A DNA stretch of 6,931 nt from an uncultured Duncaniella sp. (GCF_910577345.1 NZ_CAJTMT010000055.1:1-6931); one strand, 5' to 3'. Shown: positions 1 through 5,183, counted from the first letter of the stretch. Translations and numbers: made by a program. Notes: generated from the sequence alone by a model not told the origin.

Positions 1-641
1 GGGTTGTATTTTTTTCCGAAGGAGAGGTGGAAGCCGTGGGCGAGGAGTTCACGGGCGAGCTGGGGTTTGCCACGGAAGCCGTGGATGATCCAAGGTTGGG
101 TGGGACGCCACTGTTTTTTCAGGGCTATTATTTCGGGGAAGGCTTTGACTATGTGGAGGATGAGGGGTTTGCGGAGGGTTTCGCTCAGGGTGTAGTGATA
201 GCGGAGGAGTGTGGTCTGGGCTTGGATTATTTCTGAACGTGAAGCGTGAAAGGCTTCCCGGTGAGCCTTTGCGGATTGCTGAGCAGAATCCTGATTGCCG
301 GAAAGGGAATCATAGTGAATATCTGAAAGAGGAGGGGTTTGATTATCGGAAAAGGGGGCTCGATTAGTATGGATGGAGGGAGAATATTCGCAGCCGTGTG
401 GACAGAGGGTGTCGAGGCCGCATTCGCCGATGGCGAGGATTTGGGGTTCGGCGGCGAGGGCGCGGAGGAGGCGAAGGGAGGAGGGGGTCACACGGTGGTA
501 GTTCCAGGGGTGGATGCCGACTGAGTAATAGTAGCCTTTGCGGAGTATGGGAGATGGCTTCCGATTGGTGGCTATCAGGTCAACGGGGTCGAGGTCGACT
601 ATGGCGTTGCGTTTGAGGATGTGGGTGTGGGAGTCGAACAT
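1..641 (-). CDS. tatD: TatD family metal-dependent hydrolase (3' end beyond window)
   Basis: TatD enzymes are TIM-barrel, divalent-metal-dependent nucleases of the cytoplasm. The first 213 residues are visible. Family landmarks occur in order: FDSHTH at residues 2-7 (metal-binding HxH), SVGIHPW at 40-46, ILAIGECGLD at 68-77 (Glu73 is a metal ligand), KPLILH at 158-163 (His163) and WIIHGFRG at 184-191 (His187). The late catalytic Asp lies outside the window. The ATG at 641 places FDSHTH directly at the N terminus, as expected. Between GECGLD and KPLILH there are 80 residues where close relatives, as I recall them, have about 30. The extra segment (about residues 80-140) is Ser/Gln/Asn/His-rich and has an AT-rich third codon position. 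It is in frame and contains no stop, so the gene appears intact. It lies downstream of yidD, separated by 211 bp. The family call is firm; whether the enzyme is active is inference. Confidence 0.9.
   Translation of the reverse strand, partial: MFDSHTHILKRNAIVDLDPVDLIATNRKPSPILRKGYYYSVGIHPWNYHRVTPSSLRLLRALAAEPQILAIGECGLDTLCPHGCEYSPSIHTNRAPFSDNQTPPLSDIHYDSLSGNQDSAQQSAKAHREAFHASRSEIIQAQTTLLRYHYTLSETLRKPLILHIVKAFPEIIALKKQWRPTQPWIIHGFRGKPQLARELLAHGFHLSFGKKYN
222..404 (-). other. In-frame, palindrome-rich insertion inside tatD
   Basis: This segment encodes about residues 80-140 of the TatD protein and is absent from the family pattern as I know it. Counting by eye, 23 of 61 codons (38%) end in G or C, against 63 of 79 (80%) in the preceding codons of the same gene. 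It holds three consecutive inverted repeats on the DNA. The first is AAAGGCT (249-255) with AGCCTTT (264-270). The second is GGATT-CTG with CAG-AATCC (273-291, one bulged base). The third is TGATT (292-296) with AATCA (308-312). An imperfect direct repeat also links 292-307 and 340-356. The borders are approximate. Confidence 0.6.
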
Positions 642-647
642 GGCGTT

Positions 648-666
648 TTTTCGCTGACAGGTGGGG
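648..666. repeat. Direct repeat copy 1 upstream of tatD
   Basis: These 19 bases (TTTTCGCTGACAGGTGGGG on the plus strand) are identical to 834-852. Allowing two single-base indels and one substitution, the similarity extends to about 30 bases, reaching into the yidD 3' end at the other copy. This copy ends 6 bases from the tatD start codon, so it occupies the translation initiation region of tatD. Confidence 0.85.
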
Positions 667-833
667 ATCAGGGGTGCGGAAAGGGCACATAAAGACAGAA
701 GGTCAGAAGAGACAAAAGATTGTTTTTTAGGGGATTATGGTGTTGTTTTGAGGGAATTATGCTTATGTTTCTTTTGAATATTTTGTTCTTTTGTATCTTT
801 ATTCATCAGGTATAAACTTCGGCTTGATTCTGC
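667..833. other. AT-rich 167-bp segment between two direct repeats
   Basis: This stretch lies between the two copies of the 19-bp repeat and is much richer in A/T than the adjoining genes. No convincing gene is present: the longest ATG-initiated minus-strand reading frame I found encodes only 23 residues. It contains a sequence around 755-798 that recurs imperfectly near 6701-6744. I found no clear terminal inverted repeats. It may be a small inserted element or a relic of unequal recombination. If tatD has its own promoter it should lie here, but I see no good TAnnTTTG box on the minus strand. Confidence 0.5.
755..798 (-). repeat. Dispersed AT-rich repeat, copy 1
   Basis: Read on the minus strand it begins GATACAAAAGAACA, continues through an AAAAGAAACA block and ends near ATAATT. 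The same order of blocks with substitutions is found on the minus strand at 6744-6701. The 14-base core is identical in both copies. The function is unknown. Low sequence complexity limits confidence that the two copies share an origin. Confidence 0.5.
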
Positions 834-852
834 TTTTCGCTGACAGGTGGGG
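834..852. repeat. Direct repeat copy 2 at the yidD 3' end
   Basis: Identical over 19 bases to 648-666 and located immediately after the yidD stop codon at 853. Similarity continues into the last codons of yidD. The natural reading is that the end of yidD and its downstream flank were duplicated, with the segment 667-833 now lying between the copies. Confidence 0.85.
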
Positions 853-1065
853 TCAGGGTACGGGGTCGTAGCCGGAGCCTCCCCAGGGATGGCAGCGGGA
901 GATGCGTTTCAGGGCCAACCAGGAGCCACGGAATATGCCGTGTTTGAGGATGGCTTCAACTGCATAGGCGCTGCAGGTCGGTGTGAAGCGGCAGGCGGGC
1001 GGAAACATCGGGGAGATGCAGTATTGATAGAAGCGGATGGGGAGGATGAAGAGTCGACGCAACAA
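853..1065 (-). CDS. yidD: Membrane protein insertion efficiency factor YidD
   Basis: YidD is a small membrane-associated protein that aids insertion of inner-membrane proteins by the YidC/Sec route. The 70 residues cover the whole family: the amphipathic start RRLFILPIRFYQYCISP, then CRFTPTCSAYAVEAI (residues 25-39), LKHGIFRG, and the C-terminal RCHPWGGSGYDPVP. No ATG is available at the expected start. The reading frame has TTG codons at 1063-1065 and 1060-1062. The nearest upstream in-frame stop is a TAG within the repeat array, and the first in-frame ATG falls inside the conserved SPMFPP. Initiation at one of the two TTG codons is therefore inferred; the second would give the more typical N terminus MRRL. 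It normally sits next to rnpA, but here 250 bp of tandem repeats separate the two. Confidence 0.92.
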   Translation of the reverse strand: MLRRLFILPIRFYQYCISPMFPPACRFTPTCSAYAVEAILKHGIFRGSWLALKRISRCHPWGGSGYDPVP

Positions 1066-1084
1066 GGTGTGGAGGGGATTAAAG

Positions 1085-1290
1085 GGGGATGGGGATTGAT
1101 AGGGATGATGGGGCTGATAAGACCAATAAGCCTAATAGGGTTTTGATAAGGCTAATAGGGCCAATAAGGCTAATAGAGTTTTGATAGGGCTAATAAGCCT
1201 AATAGGCCTAATAAGCCTAATAGGGTTTTGATAAGGCTAATAAGACTAATAGGGCCAATAAGCCTAATAAGCCTGATGGGGCTGGGTGAT
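1085..1290. repeat. Degenerate 9-bp minisatellite between rnpA and yidD
   Basis: About twenty units follow the plus-strand consensus A[A/G]G[G/C]CTAAT, with CCAAT and TGAT variants. Three units are stretched to 11 bases by a TTTT insertion (agggttttgat or agagttttgat). A 33-base block is repeated exactly at 1125-1157 and 1210-1242, showing higher-order duplication. The array fills most of the spacer and forms the upstream leader of yidD on the minus strand. It has no coding potential of its own that I would accept. The same unit recurs at 4613-4666. Confidence 0.9.
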
Positions 1291-1316
1291 GGGACCAATG
1301 GGACTGCCGGGGAGCC

Positions 1317-1799
1317 TTAACTATTGGGGCTGATGGTTGTTGCGGGGGTGGTGAGGGTGCGGGTTATGCGGGTGAGTATGCGGGTGACGGCTTTGAGGAC
1401 TTCGGCATACGGGAGGACTTCACCGGCGACATATATAAAGGCGATGTCGATAGGGAGGTCCATCGGGATGAGGTGGCGGTTGAGGCGGTAGGCTTCGCGT
1501 ATGCGCCGACGCATCTGTACTCTGTCTACGGCATGGCGGATTTTTTTCTTGGGAACCGCGATGAGGAATTGTGGGCAAGGGGCTGGCTTGCGGTGGGGAG
1601 TATCAGAGGACTCTACGGGGGAAGTTTGGGAGGAGGCTGTTTGGGTGAGGGCTGCGAGGCGGGAGGGGTTGATGGTCCACACGGCGCGCAGGGGGTAGGC
1701 CATGACAGAATGCGCAGCGGGATTGCTGCGGTCAAAGAGTTGGCCTATAGCAATCTCGCTGCGTAATTTTTCGATTTTATATAACCTTTGTCCAAGCAT
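1317..1799 (-). CDS. rnpA: Ribonuclease P protein component
   Basis: RnpA is the protein subunit of RNase P, which binds the catalytic RNA and the 5' leader of pre-tRNA. Numbering from the ATG at 1797-1799 (160 residues), the N-terminal KIEKLRSEIAIGQLF matches the family opening (K/S-E-R-L, I-x-x-L-F). AYPLRAVW follows, then the core FLIAVPKKKIRHAVDR and the basic RNR-type helix RVQMRRRIREAYRLNR (about residues 93-108), and finally DIAFIYVAG. A 30-35 residue Ser/Thr/Pro-rich loop between the first strand and VPKKK is longer than in many bacteria, as I recall is usual in Bacteroidales. A TTG at 1809-1811 would add four residues; I prefer the ATG. The gene follows hemD with a spacer of about 70 bp, so cotranscription is likely. 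Confidence 0.93.
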   Translation of the reverse strand: MLGQRLYKIEKLRSEIAIGQLFDRSNPAAHSVMAYPLRAVWTINPSRLAALTQTASSQTSPVESSDTPHRKPAPCPQFLIAVPKKKIRHAVDRVQMRRRIREAYRLNRHLIPMDLPIDIAFIYVAGEVLPYAEVLKAVTRILTRITRTLTTPATTISPNS

Positions 1800-1869
1800 A
1801 ATGGAGGTCAAAGTCTGTCATGGATGAATTTTCGATTCCCGGTAAGGGGCTGGCGATGAGGGGTCGGAA

Positions 1870-2631
1870 TTATTCCTCAGTATTGTTTTCGCCAATCTCT
1901 TCCTTAAGGAAGTTTTCGAGGGCGGCAGTCATCGAGGGAGCTTTCACCGAGGGAGCTTCGAGGTCGAGACGGAGACCTGCGTTGCGTACAGCCTGAGCTG
2001 TAGTGGCTCCAAAACATCCGATGCGGATGTCGTTCTGCTCGAAACCGGGGAAGTTTTTCAGAAGCGAGTCGATACCCGAGGGGCTGAAGAAGAGAAGCAT
2101 GTCGTAGTCAAACTTCTCATCGGGACCGAAGTCATTTGACACGGTGCGATACATTACAGCCTTAGTGTAGTTGATGCCGTTCTGATCGAGAATGCTTGTG
2201 TCTTCCTTATGTACATCCGAAACGATGTAGAGGAAGCGTTCCTTCTTGTGCTTGATGAGGGCGGGCAGGAGGCTGTCGAGCTTGCCTGTCTCGCCATGGA
2301 AAATCTTGCGTTTGCGATAAACGATGTACTTCTGGAGATAGAGTGCGATGGATTCTGTTGTGCAGAAATACTTCATTGTATCAGGAATGGAGATTCGCAT
2401 CTCCTCACAGAGCCTGAAGAAATGATCAATTGCAGTGCGGGCGGTGAAGATAATTGCCGAAAAGTCAGATATAGAGATTTTTGACTGACGAAACTCCTTA
2501 GCGGTAAGCCCTTCTACCTTGATAAAGGGCCGAAACTCGATTTCCACTCCATACTTGTCGGCAATGTCATAGTAGGGCGATTTGTCGGAAGCAGGTTTCG
2601 GCTGGGAAACTAATACTTTTTTAACTTTCAC
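1870..2631 (-). CDS. hemD: Uroporphyrinogen-III synthase
   Basis: HemD cyclises hydroxymethylbilane to uroporphyrinogen III in the cytoplasm, the branch point to heme, siroheme and cobalamin. The 253 residues have the two-domain HemD pattern as seen in Bacteroidota. There is an N-terminal VLVSQPKP strand, IIFTARTAIDHFF (60-72) facing the interdomain cleft, and YFCTTESIALYLQKYI (88-103). The second half has FLYIVSDVHKED (133-144), LLFFSPSGIDSLLKNFP (179-195), IGCFGATTAQAVRNAGL (204-220) and APSMTAALENFL (231-242). Sequence conservation in this family is low, so the call rests on overall pattern and on position between DUF4271 and rnpA. The start is 12 bases after the DUF4271 stop, supporting a shared transcript. 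No other heme gene is in the window. Confidence 0.9.
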   Translation of the reverse strand: MKVKKVLVSQPKPASDKSPYYDIADKYGVEIEFRPFIKVEGLTAKEFRQSKISISDFSAIIFTARTAIDHFFRLCEEMRISIPDTMKYFCTTESIALYLQKYIVYRKRKIFHGETGKLDSLLPALIKHKKERFLYIVSDVHKEDTSILDQNGINYTKAVMYRTVSNDFGPDEKFDYDMLLFFSPSGIDSLLKNFPGFEQNDIRIGCFGATTAQAVRNAGLRLDLEAPSVKAPSMTAALENFLKEEIGENNTEE

Positions 2632-2643
2632 TGTCAGTAGTGC

Positions 2644-3456
2644 TTAGGGTTGTAATTGACTGAAAAACCCGATACATCTATAGATGATAACAGGGGGTAC
2701 AATTTCGAGAGTGCAAAGATACAAAATAAAATAAAGCAACGAACCAAAATTGTCGTAAAAAAGTCTAAAGCCCTTGAAAATAAATATCAAACGGGCCAAA
2801 ATATAGCAAACAATGCCGACGGTGACCACGATACCGGCCTGTTCGGGATTGAAAAGCACCACGAGGGCCGGAATGGTCAGGGCCATGCCGAGGAGCGCCT
2901 GCGAGGCGTTGAAACCTTTCATCCACTGCTTTCCCGAGAGCTTGTCGGTGAAGACATAGCCGACCACGCGGTAGGCCGTCAACTGCCAGAGATAGTAGAC
3001 GACAGCAAGCAGACTCAGGGCCGCAATCTCAGGAAACATCGGGAGCGGAGTGGTGAAACCGCCCGCATTCAGCCCGGCATTTATGATGATGCCCTCACAG
3101 ATACAGGCAAGCAGCACGATGGACATCTGGATACCGGTCTCGCTGAAAGTGCGGACCGCCGATGAATTGTCGGTGCGCCTGACCGTCCAGAGGTCGTTGG
3201 AGAAATTCTTGAGATAGGTGGAATAATGGTGGAAATTATAGGCGAGGAGCATGAAGAGGGCAATAATCATGCAGAGTACCCCCGAATCATAGCCCGGGAG
3301 CAACTTGCGCTCGGAGGGGACCATACCGGAGGTGTAGGGAACCTTTCCCACGGTCATCGTCAGCTTTTCGAGAGCCGACGACGGGGCGTCCTGCTCACGG
3401 CAAAGCTGCGGGCCGAATGGATTGGCCACAGAATCGGTCGTCAGGGAAGGATTCAT
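2644..3456 (-). CDS. DUF4271 family integral membrane protein
   Basis: The 270-residue protein has a soluble N-terminal part (about 1-55) and about six hydrophobic segments near residues 57-74, 110-128, 143-168, 187-203, 207-226 and 238-262. The stretch around YYLWQLTAYRVVGYVF, the KQWMKGFN loop and the final LYFILYLCTLEIVPPVIIYR resemble the DUF4271 family of Bacteroidota, whose function is not known to me. Its start codon overlaps the stop of the LOG gene by 4 bases (ATGA), and hemD starts 12 bases after its stop. Translational coupling with the LOG gene is therefore likely. A link to cell-envelope or tetrapyrrole metabolism would be guesswork. The family assignment is from recalled pattern and position. 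Confidence 0.8.
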   Translation of the reverse strand: MNPSLTTDSVANPFGPQLCREQDAPSSALEKLTMTVGKVPYTSGMVPSERKLLPGYDSGVLCMIIALFMLLAYNFHHYSTYLKNFSNDLWTVRRTDNSSAVRTFSETGIQMSIVLLACICEGIIINAGLNAGGFTTPLPMFPEIAALSLLAVVYYLWQLTAYRVVGYVFTDKLSGKQWMKGFNASQALLGMALTIPALVVLFNPEQAGIVVTVGIVCYILARLIFIFKGFRLFYDNFGSLLYFILYLCTLEIVPPVIIYRCIGFFSQLQP

Positions 3457-4016
3457 TTCTCGATATTGTTGATTACTTCAATCGCCTCCTCGGGAGTCGA
3501 CACGACAACTGCAGGGATGCGGCCCCCACGCATGAAACCCTTCGACTGCATTGACTCGAAGAGTGCAATGAGGAGGTCATAGAAGCCGTCGGTGTTGACG
3601 ATGATGACCGGTCCGCGGAAAAGTCCGAGCTGATTCCAGGTCATAATCTCGGCAAGCTCGTCGAGAGTGCCTATGCCTCCGGGGAGAGCTACGGCAGCAC
3701 GGGCCATCGAGGCCATTGTCATCTTGCGGTGGTGCATCGACTCAGTGTCGATGCAGCGGGTGAGACGGGGATGGTTCCACTTCTTCTCCATCATGAAATG
3801 GGGAAGGACGCCGACAGCCTCGCCGCCGGCATCGAGGGCACCTTCGATAGCGGTAGCCATCATGCCGCCGGCACCGCCCCCGCACACGAGTGAGAGGCCG
3901 GCACCGGCGATGAGTTCGCCCATACGGCGGGCGGTGTTGAGATAACGGGAATCAATATCTGATGATGAGGCGCAGTAGACAACCACGCCCGAAGGAAGTT
4001 CGTTGTTACAATTCAT
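3453..4016 (-). CDS. LOG-family nucleoside 5'-monophosphate phosphoribohydrolase
   Basis: A TIGR00730/LOG Rossmann-fold protein of 187 residues, the usual length. Known members cleave the N-glycosidic bond of (cytokinin) nucleoside monophosphates; the true bacterial substrate is often unknown. Visible motifs are VVVYCASSS (11-19), LVCGGGAGGMM (43-53, phosphate-binding glycine-rich loop), MHHRK (94-98) and the signature PGGIGTLDE (112-120) with the catalytic Glu120, followed by MTWNQLGL. The ATG at 4014-4016 is the only in-frame ATG before residue 32 and precedes the first beta strand, so this start is secure. The gene opens the downstream block, overlapping DUF4271 by 4 bases. A Bacteroidota -7-like element sits 5 bases upstream of the start codon. 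Confidence 0.9.
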   Translation of the reverse strand: MNCNNELPSGVVVYCASSSDIDSRYLNTARRMGELIAGAGLSLVCGGGAGGMMATAIEGALDAGGEAVGVLPHFMMEKKWNHPRLTRCIDTESMHHRKMTMASMARAAVALPGGIGTLDELAEIMTWNQLGLFRGPVIIVNTDGFYDLLIALFESMQSKGFMRGGRIPAVVVSTPEEAIEVINNIEK

Positions 4017-4021
4017 GACTG

Positions 4022-4029
4022 CAAAATTA
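4022..4029 (-). promoter_or_regulatory. Candidate -7 element upstream of the LOG operon
   Basis: The minus strand reads TAATTTTG, a full match to the Bacteroidota sigma-ABfr -7 consensus TAnnTTTG. Only 5 bases separate it from the ATG, so a transcript starting at the usual distance would have almost no leader. A TTTG -33 element is not visible at 19-21 bases upstream, which lowers confidence. Confidence 0.5.
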
Positions 4030-4093
4030 CGAAATATGCGTCAGATAGACGATTTTTAGTCATAAAATGTTCACGAATAGGGGCGGAATCAGG

Positions 4094-4591
4094 TCAATAG
4101 CCCCGCTTACGGACAAAGGGACGAGCCGGACTGCGGAGGGAGGAAAGGAGTGTGGAGAGCGATGCAGTGTGGTGCTGACGGTAGTTTTCAGCTATTGTCA
4201 GGAGGGAAGCCGACGAAGAGGAGATGTTGGGAATGACGAGGAGGTTCAGGGCGCTCTCAAAGACCCGGTCGGCGATAATCATCTCCATCCGTCGGCGCAG
4301 ATGTGTGGCAAGCGATGCGGAGGAGGCGGGAAGACGGAGGTTGAGCTGAAGCAACTGCGGGTCGGCAGGCTCGGCGGGGAGAGGATCGTCATTGTCAATG
4401 AAAGGGAGAAGATCGAGAGTGAGTTCGGAGAATGAGTTTTCAATCATGAGCCTCAGAGGCTCCGGATGCTCCTTGTCAAAAAGCGGGGCAAGGAGCGCCC
4501 TGACTTCCCCGTCGGGAAGAGAGAGGAGTTCGAGAGCTGAATAGGCATGGATGATGTCGGCTATCCGGGAGGAGGAGAGGGAGAAGAGCAT
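4094..4591 (-). CDS. Uncharacterised 165-residue protein
   Basis: I do not recognise this family. The protein has no signal peptide and no clear membrane segment. The first 65 residues look helical (SRIADIIHAYSALELLSL, then EPLRLMIENSFSELTLDLLPFI). An acidic Pro-rich linker follows (IDNDDPLPAEPADP, 65-78). The second half has LNLRLP, then LATHLRRRMEMIIADRVFESALNLL (94-118) and a basic tail ending RPFVRKRGY. The codon pattern is C/G-rich at third positions like its neighbours, and the frame stays open across the array-free coding part, which supports a real gene. It starts 22 bases downstream of a 9-bp repeat array and lies between the 136-residue orphan and the LOG operon. A role with the nearby portal-like protein is possible but unsupported. 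Confidence 0.65.
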   Translation of the reverse strand: MLFSLSSSRIADIIHAYSALELLSLPDGEVRALLAPLFDKEHPEPLRLMIENSFSELTLDLLPFIDNDDPLPAEPADPQLLQLNLRLPASSASLATHLRRRMEMIIADRVFESALNLLVIPNISSSSASLLTIAENYRQHHTASLSTLLSSLRSPARPFVRKRGY

Positions 4592-4612
4592 GATGGATGG
4601 AATATAAGAGAT

Positions 4613-4666
4613 AAGGCTAATAGGGCTAATAAGGCTAATAGGGCTAATAGGGCTAATAGGGCCAAT
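4613..4666. repeat. 9-bp tandem repeat array, six units
   Basis: Six consecutive units of A[A/G]GG[C][T/C]AAT on the plus strand, the last one with CCAAT. This is the same unit as the larger array at 1085-1290 and has the same orientation. The array fills the 99-bp gap between the 136- and 165-residue genes and is the immediate leader of the latter. GGG runs at 4641, 4650, 4659 and 4668 are spaced by six bases, satisfying the usual G-quadruplex pattern on the plus strand, which is the template strand for the minus-strand genes. Confidence 0.92.
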
Positions 4667-4690
4667 AGGGACGGCAAATTAAATTGTCGG

Positions 4691-5101
4691 TCAGGCGGGG
4701 ATGAGGATGGTGCGGGTGGAGTAGTCATAGTATCGGCGCGCGAGGGTGGCTGCTGTTGCCGGGGAGATGAAGAATTGCGAGGCATGACCGGCGGAGAGGA
4801 CATTGGCGAGGGCTTCGGGAAGGGTCATTGAGCGCGATTCCATCAGGCGACTTACACGGCGGTTGAGCTCTGTCCAGAGTTCAAGACGGCGGTCACGGCG
4901 GAGTGTGAGGCGACCGTGGCGCAACACACGCAACATGCGCAGGGCGTAATCAAACGTACAATAATAGGCCGGGGCCGGAGAGAGGGCTGCTTTGGCTGCG
5001 ACAGCATCGATGTCGACAGGCGAGGTGGCAGGAAGAGAGTGGAGAATGGAGTGTACGGCGGTCAGAAAATGGCGGTTGCGGAGGGAGAGAAGCGTCATCA
5101 T
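4691..5101 (-). CDS. Uncharacterised 136-residue protein
   Basis: I do not recognise this family. It is a basic, mainly helical, soluble-looking protein. An N-terminal helix (LSLRNRHFLTAVHSILHSLP, 5-24) is followed by VDIDAVAAKAALSPAPAYYCTFDYALRMLRVLRHG (29-63). Next comes an Arg-rich segment RLTLRRDRRLELWTELNRRVSRLM (64-87), then a conserved-looking end TLPEALANVLSAGHASQFFISPATAATLARRYY (93-125). The basic character would fit nucleic-acid binding, but no defined helix-turn-helix is evident. The start has two adjacent ATG codons (5101-5099 and 5098-5096). It is 127 bases downstream of the portal-like gene, with an operator-like palindrome between them, so it may have its own promoter. Third-position composition matches a real gene in this genome. 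Confidence 0.7.
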   Translation of the reverse strand: MMTLLSLRNRHFLTAVHSILHSLPATSPVDIDAVAAKAALSPAPAYYCTFDYALRMLRVLRHGRLTLRRDRRLELWTELNRRVSRLMESRSMTLPEALANVLSAGHASQFFISPATAATLARRYYDYSTRTILIPA

Positions 5102-5103
5102 GG

Positions 5104-5111
5104 CAAAAATA
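5104..5111 (-). promoter_or_regulatory. -7-like element abutting the start of the 136-residue gene
   Basis: TATTTTTG on the minus strand matches TAnnTTTG and ends only 2 bases before the double ATG. If used, it would make a leaderless mRNA starting at or within the first codons. No -33 element is seen at the right distance, and a chance match in AT-rich DNA is possible. Confidence 0.35.
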
Positions 5112-5175
5112 GTTGTTTGTGAGTTAGTATTGTGGTTTTGCAGAAGTGTTGGTATTATGTTGGGTTTTGTATTGG

Positions 5176-5183
5176 CAAATTTA
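5176..5183 (-). promoter_or_regulatory. -7-like element overlapping the palindrome
   Basis: The minus strand reads TAAATTTG, matching TAnnTTTG. It shares its first bases with the arm of the 5180-5201 inverted repeat and would give a leader of about 70 bases for the 136-residue gene. A -33 TTTG is not clear. The overlap suggests a promoter controlled by a protein bound to the palindrome. Confidence 0.4.

Noticed and set aside
735..806. 23-residue Lys-rich minus-strand frame (begins MNKDTKEQ)
   Set aside because: It lies entirely within low-complexity AT-rich DNA, and the related repeat at 6701-6744 does not preserve the frame (an early TAG).
1085..1290. CRISPR array
   Set aside because: The units are contiguous 9-mers with no unique spacers of 25-40 bases, and no cas gene is present.
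2656..3165. 169-residue plus-strand frame opposite DUF4271
   Set aside because: It is the antisense shadow of a well-supported membrane protein gene, with no recognisable domain and an unnatural charged composition.
4030..4050. Small hairpin CGTC-N5-GACG upstream of the LOG gene
   Set aside because: A 4-bp stem is too short to separate from chance, and no nearby feature supports it.
4561..4803. 80-residue minus-strand frame with a long Leu-Leu-Ala repeat
   Set aside because: It is produced by the 9-bp repeat, whose length is a multiple of three, and otherwise overlaps the ends of the two flanking genes in another frame. There is no conserved-looking sequence outside the repeat.
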